DNA of 64,000 nucleotides from a virus, in IMG/VR virus record IMGVR_UViG_3300038441_000779, positions 62,001 through 126,000 of that record; one strand, 5' to 3'. The notes under the pieces are model-generated. The model was not told where the DNA came from. It searched no databases and was given only the letters and a program-made list of their open reading frames with translations. A program made the position numbers and the translations under genes. Of the stretch, positions 8,422 to 19,200 are shown piece after piece (the stretch's first letter is position 1; the number at the start of each line of letters is the position of its first letter).

Positions 8422-8476
8422 GGTATAGATTTCCTTAACGGATACCTGTCCTTTTCTAAAGTATGGAGTACGTGGT

Positions 8477-9475
8477 ATGAGTTTATTGCAGTTTCTCGGA
8501 GTGGGTACCGTTACCGCTACCAAGGACACCAATACCAACGAAGTAATGGTTTACGCTCCGTTCTTATTTCCGCAGGCTGAGGGTCGTCTGTCGGCAAACG
8601 CTGAACGGGTAGAACGGGTAAGTAAGAACGCCGCTGGTGAAGAAGTTCGTAGTACTGCTTTAAAGAGCAATAGTATTCCGGCTGTCTGGCGGAAGATGGA
8701 TAACAGTAACCGTATCTCAGCTCCTGACGTTCGGGAGGGCAGTAAGGTAAGCATCTACCGCATCCCAGGTCAGAACGTTTACTACTGGTCACTGGATGGG
8801 GTGAACCCTGATACCTTCCGGATGGAGACAGTCCAGTACGGTTGGAACGCTAACCCTCACGTAGGGGAAAACGGAGAGTTCGAGGTAGACAACTTCTACC
8901 TGCTCAACTTTGACACACGTAACGGTCTTATCCAACTCCGTACCAGTGAGGCCAACGGCGAAGCTACTACCTTCGATATCCAGATCAATACCAAAACTGG
9001 TACGATCAACTTCGGTGGTAAGAACGGTAGCATGCTGAAGTATGACGACGTCGAGCGCTCGTTTACTTACACCAACCAAGACGGTAGTGTGTTGCGGGTG
9101 GTGAAGGAAGAGATAATCGCCCATGCCCCGAAGAGTATCTCTCTGTTCACTGACCAAACCGTTAACCTGAAAACCAAGACCCTCAAGATCCAGGCAGAAG
9201 AAGCTTTTGTCGATATTGGGGTGACCAAATGGAAGGGGCGTTTCGAACATACCGGGGATAGTACCCAGTTGGGTGACCACGACCAGGTAGGACGGACGTC
9301 TCAAGAAGGTAACTACATCCAAGAGGGTGATTTCACTCAGGACGGTAACCAGGTTACCTTTGGTCTTATTATCGGTACTGAGGACGTACGCACCTCTACC
9401 GTTAGTCTTAACCTCCACCCACATAGTGGCGTTGAGGGCGGTAAAGATACTTCGGGCCCGCCCGTACCAAGCTGA
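8477..9475 (+). CDS. Tail spike tip (central baseplate spike) protein
   Basis: A 332-residue protein probably forming the membrane-piercing needle at the tail end. The middle is repetitive beta sequence suggestive of a triple beta-helix (TFDIQINTKTGTINF, SFTYTNQDGSVLRV, TVNLKTKTLKIQAEEAFVDIG, then THGD/QLGDHDQVGRTSQEGNYIQEGDFTQDGN-type short turns from about 263). The end, LNLHPHSGVEGGKDTSGPP, carries the H-x-H pair (H314, H316) and Gly/Pro-rich cap known from P2 gpV and related spikes, where the histidines bind an iron ion at the tip. The start is supported by GGAG 8 bases upstream. It is divergent from the SbcC-like gene (55-bp gap) and convergent with the tail fibres across a strong hairpin. 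Confidence 0.75.
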   Translation: MSLLQFLGVGTVTATKDTNTNEVMVYAPFLFPQAEGRLSANAERVERVSKNAAGEEVRSTALKSNSIPAVWRKMDNSNRISAPDVREGSKVSIYRIPGQNVYYWSLDGVNPDTFRMETVQYGWNANPHVGENGEFEVDNFYLLNFDTRNGLIQLRTSEANGEATTFDIQINTKTGTINFGGKNGSMLKYDDVERSFTYTNQDGSVLRVVKEEIIAHAPKSISLFTDQTVNLKTKTLKIQAEEAFVDIGVTKWKGRFEHTGDSTQLGDHDQVGRTSQEGNYIQEGDFTQDGNQVTFGLIIGTEDVRTSTVSLNLHPHSGVEGGKDTSGPPVPS

Positions 9476-9486
9476 CATATACCTTA

Positions 9487-9520
9487 CTACTCCTACCGGC
9501 CCTAAAGCCGGTAGGAGTAG
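9487..9520. terminator. Bidirectional hairpin terminator, spike / fibre junction
   Basis: A perfect 14-bp stem (9487-9500 with 9507-9520) and a 6-base loop lie between convergent stops at 9475 and 9529. The perfect stem can act on both transcripts. The plus-side lead-in (AAGCTGACATATACCTTACTAC) resembles that of the 62.5-kb terminator. Confidence 0.8.
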
Positions 9521-9528
9521 GGGTACGT

Positions 9529-12426
9529 TTAAATGCGGTCGCGGTTAGTGAAGAAGCGGTTCACACCGTTACCACCATCATCGTCGAAGCACGGTACTGC
9601 CGTACCACGACGAGTAGCAGTTACCAGGTGGCGATCCAATACCAGGTATTCACGACTCACCGTAAGCACACCGTTAACCGAGGTACCGAAGAGGATCTCA
9701 GTGTTCGATGTTTCACGGATAGTGTCGCTAGCCATGGCAACCAGAGTATCGCCGTTACGGATCAGGTAGCAGTAGCTGGTCCCGACAGTCCGGACCTTAA
9801 CTGCGTAGTCCTTGTCCAGGATGTACGCTCGGCCGTTGATGAACACCTTGGCGCCAGCAGGTACACGTACCCAACCGGTTTCGTTGATGTCAAACGGATC
9901 CACTACCTGTGCCGGGTTCGCCGTGTTCTTACAGTTGGTAGTAAGAGCACCGTTAGCCGGGTCGTATTGATAGACCCCTTTACGCGGCACCACAAACGCC
10001 GGATAGACTTCATCCACCATGTCGATAGACTGACCACTTGGGTACAGGCGGGCGTTGTTAGTAACTACCGCGGTGATCACCGGAACGGCATCGTTGATAG
10101 CAGGGATGTTGAACGACACGTCCCCGTACAAGTCACCGAATGGGCGAGTAAGAGCGATCGAATAACCAGTAGGGCTAGTTTGAATAGCCATCAGGTCATT
10201 GAAGCTCATCCGCACACCGTCACCAGAGGCAGACACGCGGTACGCACCAGGCAGGCTAGAAACAGCCGGAGTAACGATAGTAGTCTTAACACCGCCACCA
10301 GGGACGAAGTCGAGAACGAACTGACCGTTAATGATCGACCATGGAGCAACACCTACCTCAGCGTGGCAAAGTCCATCAGACAACACGAACACAGCCTTGT
10401 TAGCCGTCAATGCAAACACTTGGATCTGCGGTTCACGGAAACGAGCGATGCCCGCAGGGATAGGACTACGCGCTGCAGCCCGGTCGAGCATGGCGCTGGC
10501 ACTGGCCTGCAAGGACATCAACGAGATCGGCGAGAGACTAACCACCGATCCCAGGGTCAAGGTTCCGTTAACATAGCTAAAGGAACTGTAACCTTGGTAG
10601 TTGTTGTTCTTGGTGAAGGCCAATGGATTAACCGACACACCGTCTACCGAAGACGAGACGTAGCAGGACAACGCCGTAGGGAACGCATTCAGTTTCTCTT
10701 GACGGATATTCAGGTCAGGCAAACGAATGCCGAACTTGTTACCCGAGTCAGTGGTGATGAAACCTGCAGTGTTCCAGGTGAGTTCCTGCCAACGATAACG
10801 ACCAGTGCCTACGTCCAACCCGTAAACCAGGTAAGTAGACTCAGCGCCGACGTGTTTGATCGGAATGATCCGTTCTGGCAATGCGGTGAAGCACGCGTGC
10901 CGTGCAGGAACCATCGTCTCAGTGGTGGCTTCTTTCATATCTACATAAGGACGTGGCCCGGCTACCCAGGCTTTAATGCCCTTCAAATCGGTTGTGAAGC
11001 GTTTAACCCGCATGCAGTACTTGCCATGTCGCGCTTTAACTACTTCGCCGTTATCGAGCACACAGCCCGGCAGGTGGGTGGGGGAGTTCATGTTCCAGCG
11101 GTTGCCTTGTTCCATCCACTGCTTCCCAGCAGGAACCACCAAGTCATTCGCCAGTACATCTTTAACCCGACTACCTACTACTCTGACGTTAGCCATACCA
11201 CCAGCCCGCAAAGTACCCGGGATGATCGATTCAACGAAGCGCCAGGTCACGTACTTGGAAGTACCGTCTGGCAGGGTGATGGTCACACCAACCGAGATAA
11301 ACAGGTATGCTTCGTAATCCTGGGCGTTCCAGAACAGAGCGGTAGTGATCCCGTGGGTATCAGCACCAATCGTTACTGTAGCGCCTGGGGGCAGGGTGAT
11401 GAAGTCAGCCAGGTTGTAGTTGTGGGTACCCTGAGCAGGACCACTGGTAATCCCAGTCATCCCATCGAAGTTCGCCATGTACGACGAGTCCACGATGTTA
11501 ACCATCGTTGGATCGGTTTCCAGAGCGTTCACTCGATAAAAGCGATGATGCACAGTGATCTGCCCACCAGCACCAGGGACCACTGCCGCTGCGATACCCT
11601 TATAAACCACACCGCCATAACCACGGTACATCAGGAACGAACGGGATTCCGAGGCAACCAACCCAGTAGCGTTCTTGAACTCGTAGATGGACTTGTCAGC
11701 GATAGGGTGGAAGAACCCAACGGTGCCAGCGCTGGACACACCGGCAACGTTGTTCCAACCCAAACCGGTGTAGAAGTTACGGCAGTTGAGGATCTCTTCC
11801 AGCTGGGTTTTACGAGCTACGTTGGTTGGTCCGCTGAGGAACAGACTCTGGCGCTCGAAAGACGCCGGACTCTGTCTTGGCGAGAACACCATCCGATCAC
11901 CGTTGAGTAGGATCGGTACCCGGCCAGCAGTAGCCCCGCTATCCAGGTAACGGGTAGGCTCAGGTCGGCTAGGTGGGGCGGTAGGGTAGTCGTCTGGCAT
12001 GTAGTAGCCAGCCATTTGCAATACGTCGTTCTCCTGGTAAGCACCAGCCTCGAATGCATAGGTGTTGGAGACGATTGCCTGTTTAACCCCTTGCGGAGTC
12101 ATGAAGGCGTCCACGTTAGCCAAAGCAATCTGCTCGGCCAAGGTCGCCACACGGAAGTTATCCTTCAAGCCCAAACTAATGGTGCTCTTGGTTTCCCCGT
12201 GTACAGCCCCGGTGGAGTTAATGTGGGCATCGATGGGAATGACCACTTCATTAATAAAGGCATTGAGGCTGTCGGTGAATTCGTGCAGACGGCCTTTGGT
12301 ACCTTCGTTAAATTCGGTGGTCTTTTCCTGAAAGTAATAAGCCATGTCATTGAGCTTACTGATCACCACCCCAAACCTGGGATTGGGTTCCTCAATGAAC
12401 GGCGAGTCACCACCATGTACAAGCAT
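9529..12426 (-). CDS. Tail fibre paralogue A
   Basis: A 965-residue protein of the fibre family repeated in this cluster. The start ATG at 12426 follows GGAG. Residues 20-80 are helical, and then comes the family motif AVHGETKSTISLGLKDNFRVATLAEQ (about 92-117), followed by MTPQGVKQAI, as in many phage fibres. The rest is long beta-rich sequence with little similarity to the other two large fibres. The C-terminal 20 residues (GTAVPCFDDDGG...FFTNRDRI) parallel the ends of the other two (GNSIPASSGL...WLRSDELLP), suggesting a common tip fold. It lacks the roughly 170-residue N-terminal attachment-like domain of its neighbours, so it may sit distally or bind through another fibre. Host-receptor binding is inferred. 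Confidence 0.78.
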   Translation of the reverse strand: MLVHGGDSPFIEEPNPRFGVVISKLNDMAYYFQEKTTEFNEGTKGRLHEFTDSLNAFINEVVIPIDAHINSTGAVHGETKSTISLGLKDNFRVATLAEQIALANVDAFMTPQGVKQAIVSNTYAFEAGAYQENDVLQMAGYYMPDDYPTAPPSRPEPTRYLDSGATAGRVPILLNGDRMVFSPRQSPASFERQSLFLSGPTNVARKTQLEEILNCRNFYTGLGWNNVAGVSSAGTVGFFHPIADKSIYEFKNATGLVASESRSFLMYRGYGGVVYKGIAAAVVPGAGGQITVHHRFYRVNALETDPTMVNIVDSSYMANFDGMTGITSGPAQGTHNYNLADFITLPPGATVTIGADTHGITTALFWNAQDYEAYLFISVGVTITLPDGTSKYVTWRFVESIIPGTLRAGGMANVRVVGSRVKDVLANDLVVPAGKQWMEQGNRWNMNSPTHLPGCVLDNGEVVKARHGKYCMRVKRFTTDLKGIKAWVAGPRPYVDMKEATTETMVPARHACFTALPERIIPIKHVGAESTYLVYGLDVGTGRYRWQELTWNTAGFITTDSGNKFGIRLPDLNIRQEKLNAFPTALSCYVSSSVDGVSVNPLAFTKNNNYQGYSSFSYVNGTLTLGSVVSLSPISLMSLQASASAMLDRAAARSPIPAGIARFREPQIQVFALTANKAVFVLSDGLCHAEVGVAPWSIINGQFVLDFVPGGGVKTTIVTPAVSSLPGAYRVSASGDGVRMSFNDLMAIQTSPTGYSIALTRPFGDLYGDVSFNIPAINDAVPVITAVVTNNARLYPSGQSIDMVDEVYPAFVVPRKGVYQYDPANGALTTNCKNTANPAQVVDPFDINETGWVRVPAGAKVFINGRAYILDKDYAVKVRTVGTSYCYLIRNGDTLVAMASDTIRETSNTEILFGTSVNGVLTVSREYLVLDRHLVTATRRGTAVPCFDDDGGNGVNRFFTNRDRI

Positions 12427-12447
12427 GTAGTTCTCCTGTAAAGAACT

Positions 12448-12467
12448 GGGTGGGTTTTACCCCACCC
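12448..12467 (-). terminator. Hairpin between fibre genes
   Basis: GGGTGGG and CCCACCC form a 7-bp stem with a 6-base loop in the 50-bp gap between fibre genes. There is no strong T-run; it is possibly a partial terminator or RNA-end stabiliser setting relative fibre amounts. Confidence 0.45.
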
Positions 12468-12476
12468 TAACAGAGT

Positions 12477-15400
12477 TTAAGGAAGCAATTCAGCAGCACG
12501 CAGGAACGTGAAGTTACCATCATCCTGAGGGAAGCCAGAGCTCACCGGGATAATGCCGCCCTTACGACTGTAGCTCAGTTCCAGGTCGCCGATCATGAAT
12601 GGCTGACGCCGCTCGATGAGCAGGATCTGGTTAGGCCCAGTAGTAACGGTAGCTGCGTGGATGAGTTTGCCACTTTGCCGCAACTTGGTGTCGGAGATAA
12701 TGTAATGCCCTTTCTCCCCGACGATTGTGGCGTATACCCAATACTTCTTGTTCTGTGGTGCCGGATCAAGGTCACGCAGATCTTGGATACCCGTAGGCAT
12801 CCGGTGCATTGTCCCGTTGATCATCAGTTCTACTTCTTCGAGGAAGAAGATAGCCCAAGCCACTTCGGGATAAGCAGTGATCGTTGCGTAGTAGCTGGTG
12901 TCCGCCCCATTGACTACAGGGAAGATCCGACAAGCACCACCAGACGAATAGATGAGCTCAGTAATGCTAGCACGATTAGCAACCGACCGATTCACCACGT
13001 CGCCTCGGGTACGTCCTACCTTAGGGATGTTGGTAATCGCGTCACCTTCTACCCAATCGGTAACAGTTCCTCCCAAGTTGGTGATCGCCCCAGTGCCGAT
13101 ATCCAGATCAAAGATAGTCAGGTCCATCAGCTGCGTACCAGTAACGGAAACGAAAGCCGAATTGTAGGCTGCCTTGAAAGTATTACCGGTCCGGTACATG
13201 CTCAACATGCCACGGTTTACGAGGTAAGCCGACCAGCCAGCACGCGAAGGAACTGCGTGATCGAGCTGAACGTACTCACCTGGATCGCTGAGTACCTGGA
13301 AATCGGTAATCAGGTAGCAACCGGGGTGGTTTGCATTAGGTGCTTCCACAATAGGACGGATGTGGAGTAGCCGGGCGTTCAAGATGGGCGATGAGGCGTC
13401 CGCACGTTCCGGATACTTCATGTGCAGAATCGCACTATTCAGACCAGCAAACATCCCACCTACGGCACCGTCCAGCATGTTCACGGTGAAGGACCAGAAA
13501 GCTCCTTGCTTAGCCGGAGGAATCAAACTACGCACTTTAGCCTTGAACGATTCGGACAACCCGTAATAATCGTTAGGCTCGTACATCATCTTCTGGTTTG
13601 CCACGTCCAGGGTGCGACGGTAGGTTTTAGGGAAGGTGAGGAAAGCTCCTGCTGGGTTAGGTGCCTGGAATGCTTCCGAAGGCAAGGTAAGGCGAGACAG
13701 CATATACAACGATGCACTAGACCAACCACAGCAAGCCATACTCATGTTACCAGCACCAACTCCCCGTGCCGCCAACTCTGCTGCCGAACCAGTAATACTG
13801 ATCACTGCTTCGAAAACAGACATGTTGGTGTCGTACACAGTGTTAACCAAAGGCCGGCTGTAAACCTGGCCATAGTTAATGTTGGAGACCTGGGGACGGA
13901 TCGCATAATCACCACTCACATTCCGACAAACCACTTTGGCATGAATGCCTGCGTTGGCCGGACGGTTAATGGTGGTTGGCGTAGTTACGAAGTTCTCTCC
14001 TTCAAACTCGTAGGCCAGATATCGTGTACTCAAACCAATCGGAACTGGGGTAAGGATGTTCCGACGTCTGAGCTGGATGTTGTGCGCCTTGATACGGTCA
14101 GTTCCAACGTGCCCCCGCAACAGCTCCTCCCTGCTGTTAATGACCTGACCACTGGAACTATACGCCCACTTAGTAGTCTGGATGAAGCTATTGAGCGGGA
14201 CCATTTCCGCAGCATCGTCGGTTACGCCGCCCACGGTCTCACCCTGTGGGGTGGTAATAACCGCCTGCTTAACAAAACGAACTGTGTAGTTATACCAGTT
14301 CATCATTTTTGTACGTTCGTTGACCCAGCCCACCGGGTCATTGTAGTCGACGTTAAACGTTGGCTGTGTGTACAGAGACGTCATCGCACCAGTAGCGAGG
14401 TTGATCTCGTAAACTACGTTGGTGATAGCCTGAACCGGGTTAAAACCCAACCCTGGTGGGGTGTAGTCAAAGAACGTAAACAACACGACGTTCAAATAGG
14501 CTACGTTAGCCGCTCCAGTCTTCTTGGCCATCATCGGCAAGATACGGCGACTGAACTGACCGTTAGTGTTCGCTGCCAACGGGATAGGGCTAAAGGTGTA
14601 ACGACCCCAACGAACAATCCCACCATTAACAATCTGACGCTGGGCGTATTCCCAGTGATTGTAATTGGAGTAAACCACACCGTCGTAGTCTGGGTAAGTG
14701 ATCTTGATCAATTCCCAGGTAGCTGGAGTAGCGTCGATCAGTGCTTGTTTAGGAATTCTCCAGAAGCTCAGACGACCTGCCGAGTGGATACCACCATCCG
14801 TGTTATATCCGTGGGATTCAACTACCAGGATCGCCCAGTCATCAATCAGGTTAACCGACATCCGCCCGTGGTATGGATAGACATCGAGTTTACTGGTAGG
14901 GCTGATAGCCCCAATCTGCGCATAGACCGGAGCCATGTTGACTTTGATGTACCGGTGTCCCGCCGGGTCAAAGCTGTTATTGGTGAGGGCCAAATACCAT
15001 TTATCGTTTACAGTCGGGTTTGACCCATAGGTCTGACCGACCATGATGATGTCGTTACCACTACCCATGATGATCGCATCGGGTTCTACCCCAATGTTGG
15101 TCAGTACTGGCGGTTCGTACTTATAAGCGGTATAGATGAAGTCATACAACTTGTTCGGGTTGAACGGACCGTTGTAATCACTCAGCGTGGAGAAGTACAA
15201 CCCCTCGTTGCGGCCATCGAAATGGTTTTGGATGATAACGGTACGACCATCCGGCTCGATACAAATACCCATGCACTCAGAACGACTACCCAGCCCCTCG
15301 AAGGAACCAGTAATGATCGGAGGGATGTACCCGCCGTTACTGAACTTGCTTACCGGCAAGATACCAGCACGCATTGCCTCGCTAGTGTCCGGGATATAGT

Positions 15401-16196
15401 CTTTAAGCAGCTCCTGAGCGCCCTGTGGGGTGCTGAGCAGCGTAGCCGATGTACCGGCCTTCTGTTCAGCCAACGAGGCCGTACGGTAGTTAGGGTGGTT
15501 ACCCATGTTTACCGAGTCCTTAGTCGGGCCGTGTGGGACGTTGTAGTTGGAGTCGTGAGCCTTGAGTCGTGCTTGCTGGGCGTCACGCACCGCATACAGC
15601 TGGTCGAATGCTGCACGAATGGCATCGTTCAGATCTTCGGATACCGCAGGGTCACGAGTACTGACGATGCCAGCCAGGTAAGTGTAGAACCAGGTCAGTT
15701 CATACCAGTCACCGATCTCGGTCTTGATGCTGTGGCCGTGCCATTCTGGGGGCAGGGTAGCCGGAACACCAAACACCTTAGACCAAGGCACTGGGATATT
15801 GCCCTTGTGCATTTCATACATCCATTCCTCGATGCTGTTACGAGGAACGAAGTAAGCACCCACACTCTGGTAGTTAATGGTGACGTATTCGTTTTCTTCG
15901 CGGATCTCGTCACTCAGCCGTACAAAACAAACAATCGGTCGACCGGTAACTTCTACCAACGGCATGAATTCTTCTTCGAGCCAATAGTCACGATCGCGTT
16001 TCAGTTCGGTACCGCGCTGATCGTAGACTACGGTCAGAGGCAACTGCCCATTCTTGGGATAGTCGCCAAAGAAAGGAGATGCGTCAGGAATGACCCAAGG
16101 ACAGGTCTTGTCCTGAATCGGCATCTTCTCCCCTACAAACTTGTTCACGGGGTTCTTACCGTGAATGTCAAATTGCACAATACGCAACGTATCCAT
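12477..16196 (-). CDS. Tail fibre paralogue B
   Basis: A 1239-residue tail-fibre-like protein. The N-terminal 170 residues match the neighbouring paralogues in pattern (VGEKMPIQDKTCPWVIPDASPFFGDYP, then a Tyr/Pro-rich region PPEWHGHS), likely the baseplate attachment part. The fibre motif NVPHGPTKDSVNMGNHPNYRTASLAEQ follows, then a large beta domain containing GYIPPIITGSFEGLGSRSECMG and IIMGSGNDIIMVGQ, which repeat as NFIPPSIDGSFEGLGGMSETAG and FIAQGSGKEVILVC in paralogue C. The tip has GIQDLRDLDPAPQNKKYWVYA and ends WLRAAELLP-like, also shared with C. The start ATG at 16196 follows AAGG. Function in host recognition is inferred from family and position. Confidence 0.8.
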   Translation of the reverse strand: MDTLRIVQFDIHGKNPVNKFVGEKMPIQDKTCPWVIPDASPFFGDYPKNGQLPLTVVYDQRGTELKRDRDYWLEEEFMPLVEVTGRPIVCFVRLSDEIREENEYVTINYQSVGAYFVPRNSIEEWMYEMHKGNIPVPWSKVFGVPATLPPEWHGHSIKTEIGDWYELTWFYTYLAGIVSTRDPAVSEDLNDAIRAAFDQLYAVRDAQQARLKAHDSNYNVPHGPTKDSVNMGNHPNYRTASLAEQKAGTSATLLSTPQGAQELLKDYIPDTSEAMRAGILPVSKFSNGGYIPPIITGSFEGLGSRSECMGICIEPDGRTVIIQNHFDGRNEGLYFSTLSDYNGPFNPNKLYDFIYTAYKYEPPVLTNIGVEPDAIIMGSGNDIIMVGQTYGSNPTVNDKWYLALTNNSFDPAGHRYIKVNMAPVYAQIGAISPTSKLDVYPYHGRMSVNLIDDWAILVVESHGYNTDGGIHSAGRLSFWRIPKQALIDATPATWELIKITYPDYDGVVYSNYNHWEYAQRQIVNGGIVRWGRYTFSPIPLAANTNGQFSRRILPMMAKKTGAANVAYLNVVLFTFFDYTPPGLGFNPVQAITNVVYEINLATGAMTSLYTQPTFNVDYNDPVGWVNERTKMMNWYNYTVRFVKQAVITTPQGETVGGVTDDAAEMVPLNSFIQTTKWAYSSSGQVINSREELLRGHVGTDRIKAHNIQLRRRNILTPVPIGLSTRYLAYEFEGENFVTTPTTINRPANAGIHAKVVCRNVSGDYAIRPQVSNINYGQVYSRPLVNTVYDTNMSVFEAVISITGSAAELAARGVGAGNMSMACCGWSSASLYMLSRLTLPSEAFQAPNPAGAFLTFPKTYRRTLDVANQKMMYEPNDYYGLSESFKAKVRSLIPPAKQGAFWSFTVNMLDGAVGGMFAGLNSAILHMKYPERADASSPILNARLLHIRPIVEAPNANHPGCYLITDFQVLSDPGEYVQLDHAVPSRAGWSAYLVNRGMLSMYRTGNTFKAAYNSAFVSVTGTQLMDLTIFDLDIGTGAITNLGGTVTDWVEGDAITNIPKVGRTRGDVVNRSVANRASITELIYSSGGACRIFPVVNGADTSYYATITAYPEVAWAIFFLEEVELMINGTMHRMPTGIQDLRDLDPAPQNKKYWVYATIVGEKGHYIISDTKLRQSGKLIHAATVTTGPNQILLIERRQPFMIGDLELSYSRKGGIIPVSSGFPQDDGNFTFLRAAELLP

Positions 16197-16216
16197 TCTT
16201 GATGCCTTTTAAAACA

Positions 16217-16248
16217 GGGGGAGTGTGGGGCGAACCCCACACCCTCCC
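16217..16248 (-). terminator. Hairpin between fibre genes B and C
   Basis: GTGTGGGG (16223-16230) and CCCCACAC (16235-16242) pair around CGAA, with further G/C pairing outside. It sits in the 59-bp gap between two large fibre genes. Confidence 0.55.
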
Positions 16249-16255
16249 ATTTACT

Positions 16256-19200
16256 TTAAGGAAGGAGTTCATCACTCCGTAGCCAAGGCAACTGACCTTC
16301 TGTGTTAGCCAGACCAGAGCTAGCAGGAATGCTGTTACCCCGCTTGAGTTCAGAAACACGGTTACCGTTTAGTGTAAACACGTTAAACCGTTCGATCGTA
16401 GAGATCTGCAAAGGACCGGTGACCACAGTACCTACCCACAACGAGAACGGAGACTCCAGACGTTTGTCCGCAGCAATCTCGTATGTCGGCACACCGTTGC
16501 GCAACAGCGCATAGATGTAGAAGGTTTTGTTCTGTGGGGCAGGATCGATATCGCGCAGGTCGATAGCTCCAGGCGGGAAGTTGTAACTCTTCCCGTTGAA
16601 GACTGCCTTAATAGCAGACTTGAAGAACACAGTCCAGCCGATCTGCGGATAAGCCGAACCAAGCAGGACCGTTTTAGTAGCGCCCTGGAACATGGTACCT
16701 GCACCGCCGGTCGAGCTACTGTGTGGTAGGGCATACACTACTGCGTCATCAGGAGCAACGCACTTGTGATTACCGCCGCCACTCTGCCCAGTCATGGTAA
16801 TAAGGGTTGCCGAATCATTCCAGCGACGAGTTGCTTTGTTGTCGTATTGGAACAACGAGTAAGTAACCAAACTATCTCCTGGTCCCCCCGCACTAATCCC
16901 TGGATCAAAGAATCCAATGATCTGGTTACCGTTTACATGGTAGCCAGCACGCGGAGCGCCGTGTGTCGAGTTAGGGTGGTTACCAGCCACAAAAGCGTCC
17001 CAGGTAGTAGGGGTGAGGTAAGCAGCAGCGCCTTCATACACGTAATGCTTTTTATCAAGCACCGTGTACCCAGTGACTACCTTGTTGGCTCCCCCGGAAT
17101 AAACCGGGGCGATGCTGAGCAAAGTAACACGACGATCTGTTGTACCTACCTTGGCCCAGTTGATCATCACCATGATCGGCAGCCAACCAAACTTGTTGGT
17201 GAGATCGCCAGTTGGGTCACAGATGCTGACAAAGACTCTAGGACATACGTTCATCCCTGCAACATCATCAACCTCTGTTTTAAGTTGGTTAACGATGGAC
17301 TGCGGATACAAGATTGTCGAAGTGGGGACAATATTGATAGTGCCGTCAGCCTGTATTTGTCGAACGTGTCCTGTGATCAATGGAACGTCGTCAGGGTTAG
17401 TGCCGGCGAACCAAGTACCAGGGTACTGGGCGTAATCCATGTACTTCTTCTGAACGCCTACACAGAAAGTCGACTCTCCGAGATCGGTGCCAAAGGAATC
17501 CAACTGAGCTGCAGGGACGGTAACACTAGCCCCACCAGCTTGCGGAGGTCCGTTAACTTGACGAACGTCGTTGTTCAACGGGCGCGCCAGCATATTGGGG
17601 TACAGGATGTTGGTTACTTCAGTGCGCTTAGCCAACTTCCCCGGGCCAACACGGTAATACAACCGATTGAAGCCAAGGGTTGCAGGATCAGGAGCATTGT
17701 AGAAATCGCCACCATTGCCCAACAGGAACGATCTAGGCTTCACCGTAGACTTCAGCGGGCTTACGATCGTTTCGATTATCCTGGTATCACTAACGTCAGC
17801 ATCTACCTCCGTATTCCATACCCGCCGCATTGTTTCATAAGGGGTTTTCCAACTACGTGATTTCAACATGTGCATACCACGTGGGAAACTTTGGTATTCA
17901 CCCCTGCTGGCAACAATGGTACCATCATCAAGAATGGTCACGCCCTGCTGTCGGTCGTAAAACACCAACAGGGTCATTACGTTATTGCCCCGGCTCGGCA
18001 GGTTGGTGTAATCCAAATTATGCCGAGGGGTCTGGTTGACCAACGTCATTATGTTGGTGGCCGGATCGAACTCATACAACATATCGATCATGGTGTCATA
18101 GTTGACGTTAATGCCAGGGACGATGTACCTGGAATAGAACGCAGCCATGAACCGCAACAGGAATTTACCTGGCTTGTCCGGGATTGGGCAGACCAGGGTT
18201 TGCTGTCCTCGATAAGCCCCAGTGGTAATCAAATTATCCTTCTGGACAAAATCGAAGTACCATCTGTAGTAGTGGTCTGACTTACCATTCGGATGCGGGA
18301 TAGGGGTACCCCAGCGCCAGTTTGGTGAGTTCATCCACTGCATGCCCTCGCCGTCTTTAAAGCTGAGGGTTACATGTACGGCGGTGGCCGGCAACTGACT
18401 GGCTACAGTAGCCTTGGGTACCCTGAACATATACCGGAAGTTAATCCCGGTGGTGCCAAATTCCGCTACCTTGCTAGCGTTATAAGGCGTTGCCAGTACC
18501 AGATAAATCCAGTCGCCCATCAACACCACACTAAGGTTGTTAAACCAACCAACGACACTGTGGCCTGCCGGAAGCGTGTTCGCAAGTGCCGAGACGTCCA
18601 AACGGCTGTAAACGTGTTTAGCTGGATCCAGCGAACCGTTAGTCAACCCGAGATAGAACGCATTCTTGGTGCTGTCGCATACCAGGATAACTTCTTTACC
18701 GCTACCTTGGGCAATGAAGTTAGGCCTGGCACCATCCGCCTCGAACAACTGGTGGGTATAACGATAACCGGTGTAGTCCAATTTCGGTTTGTCGTATGGG
18801 GTTTGTACCACAGAGTAATACAAGCCCTGCACCCGGCCATCGAAACGGTTGGCCAGGAACACTAACGAACCGTCAGACTCCATGCAGATGCCAGCGGTTT
18901 CGGACATACCGCCCAAACCTTCAAACGAACCGTCGATAGAAGGCGGGATGAAGTTACTGTTACCGAACTGGGCAACAGGCAACAGGTTACTACCCAGCAA
19001 CTCCGCAGCGTTGAACGCGTAGGTGTCGAGGATGGTCTTCATGCCGCCTGGAGTGAGGTGACGATCACTACGCGGAGTAATCAGATCGTCACCACGAGCA
19101 GTGGGGAAGTTGTCCACCAGCCCCAGGCCAGCCTGGGTCTTGGTGAAGCCATGGCTGTCGTAAGCGTTCTTGTGGCGGTTCAGGCTGTCCAACAACTCAG

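Noticed and set aside
9628-11910. A 760-residue plus-strand frame opposite fibre A
   Set aside because: Composition typical of antisense shadows (Arg/His/Thr/Val), no ribosome site, no motif; the minus-strand fibre is clearly the real gene.
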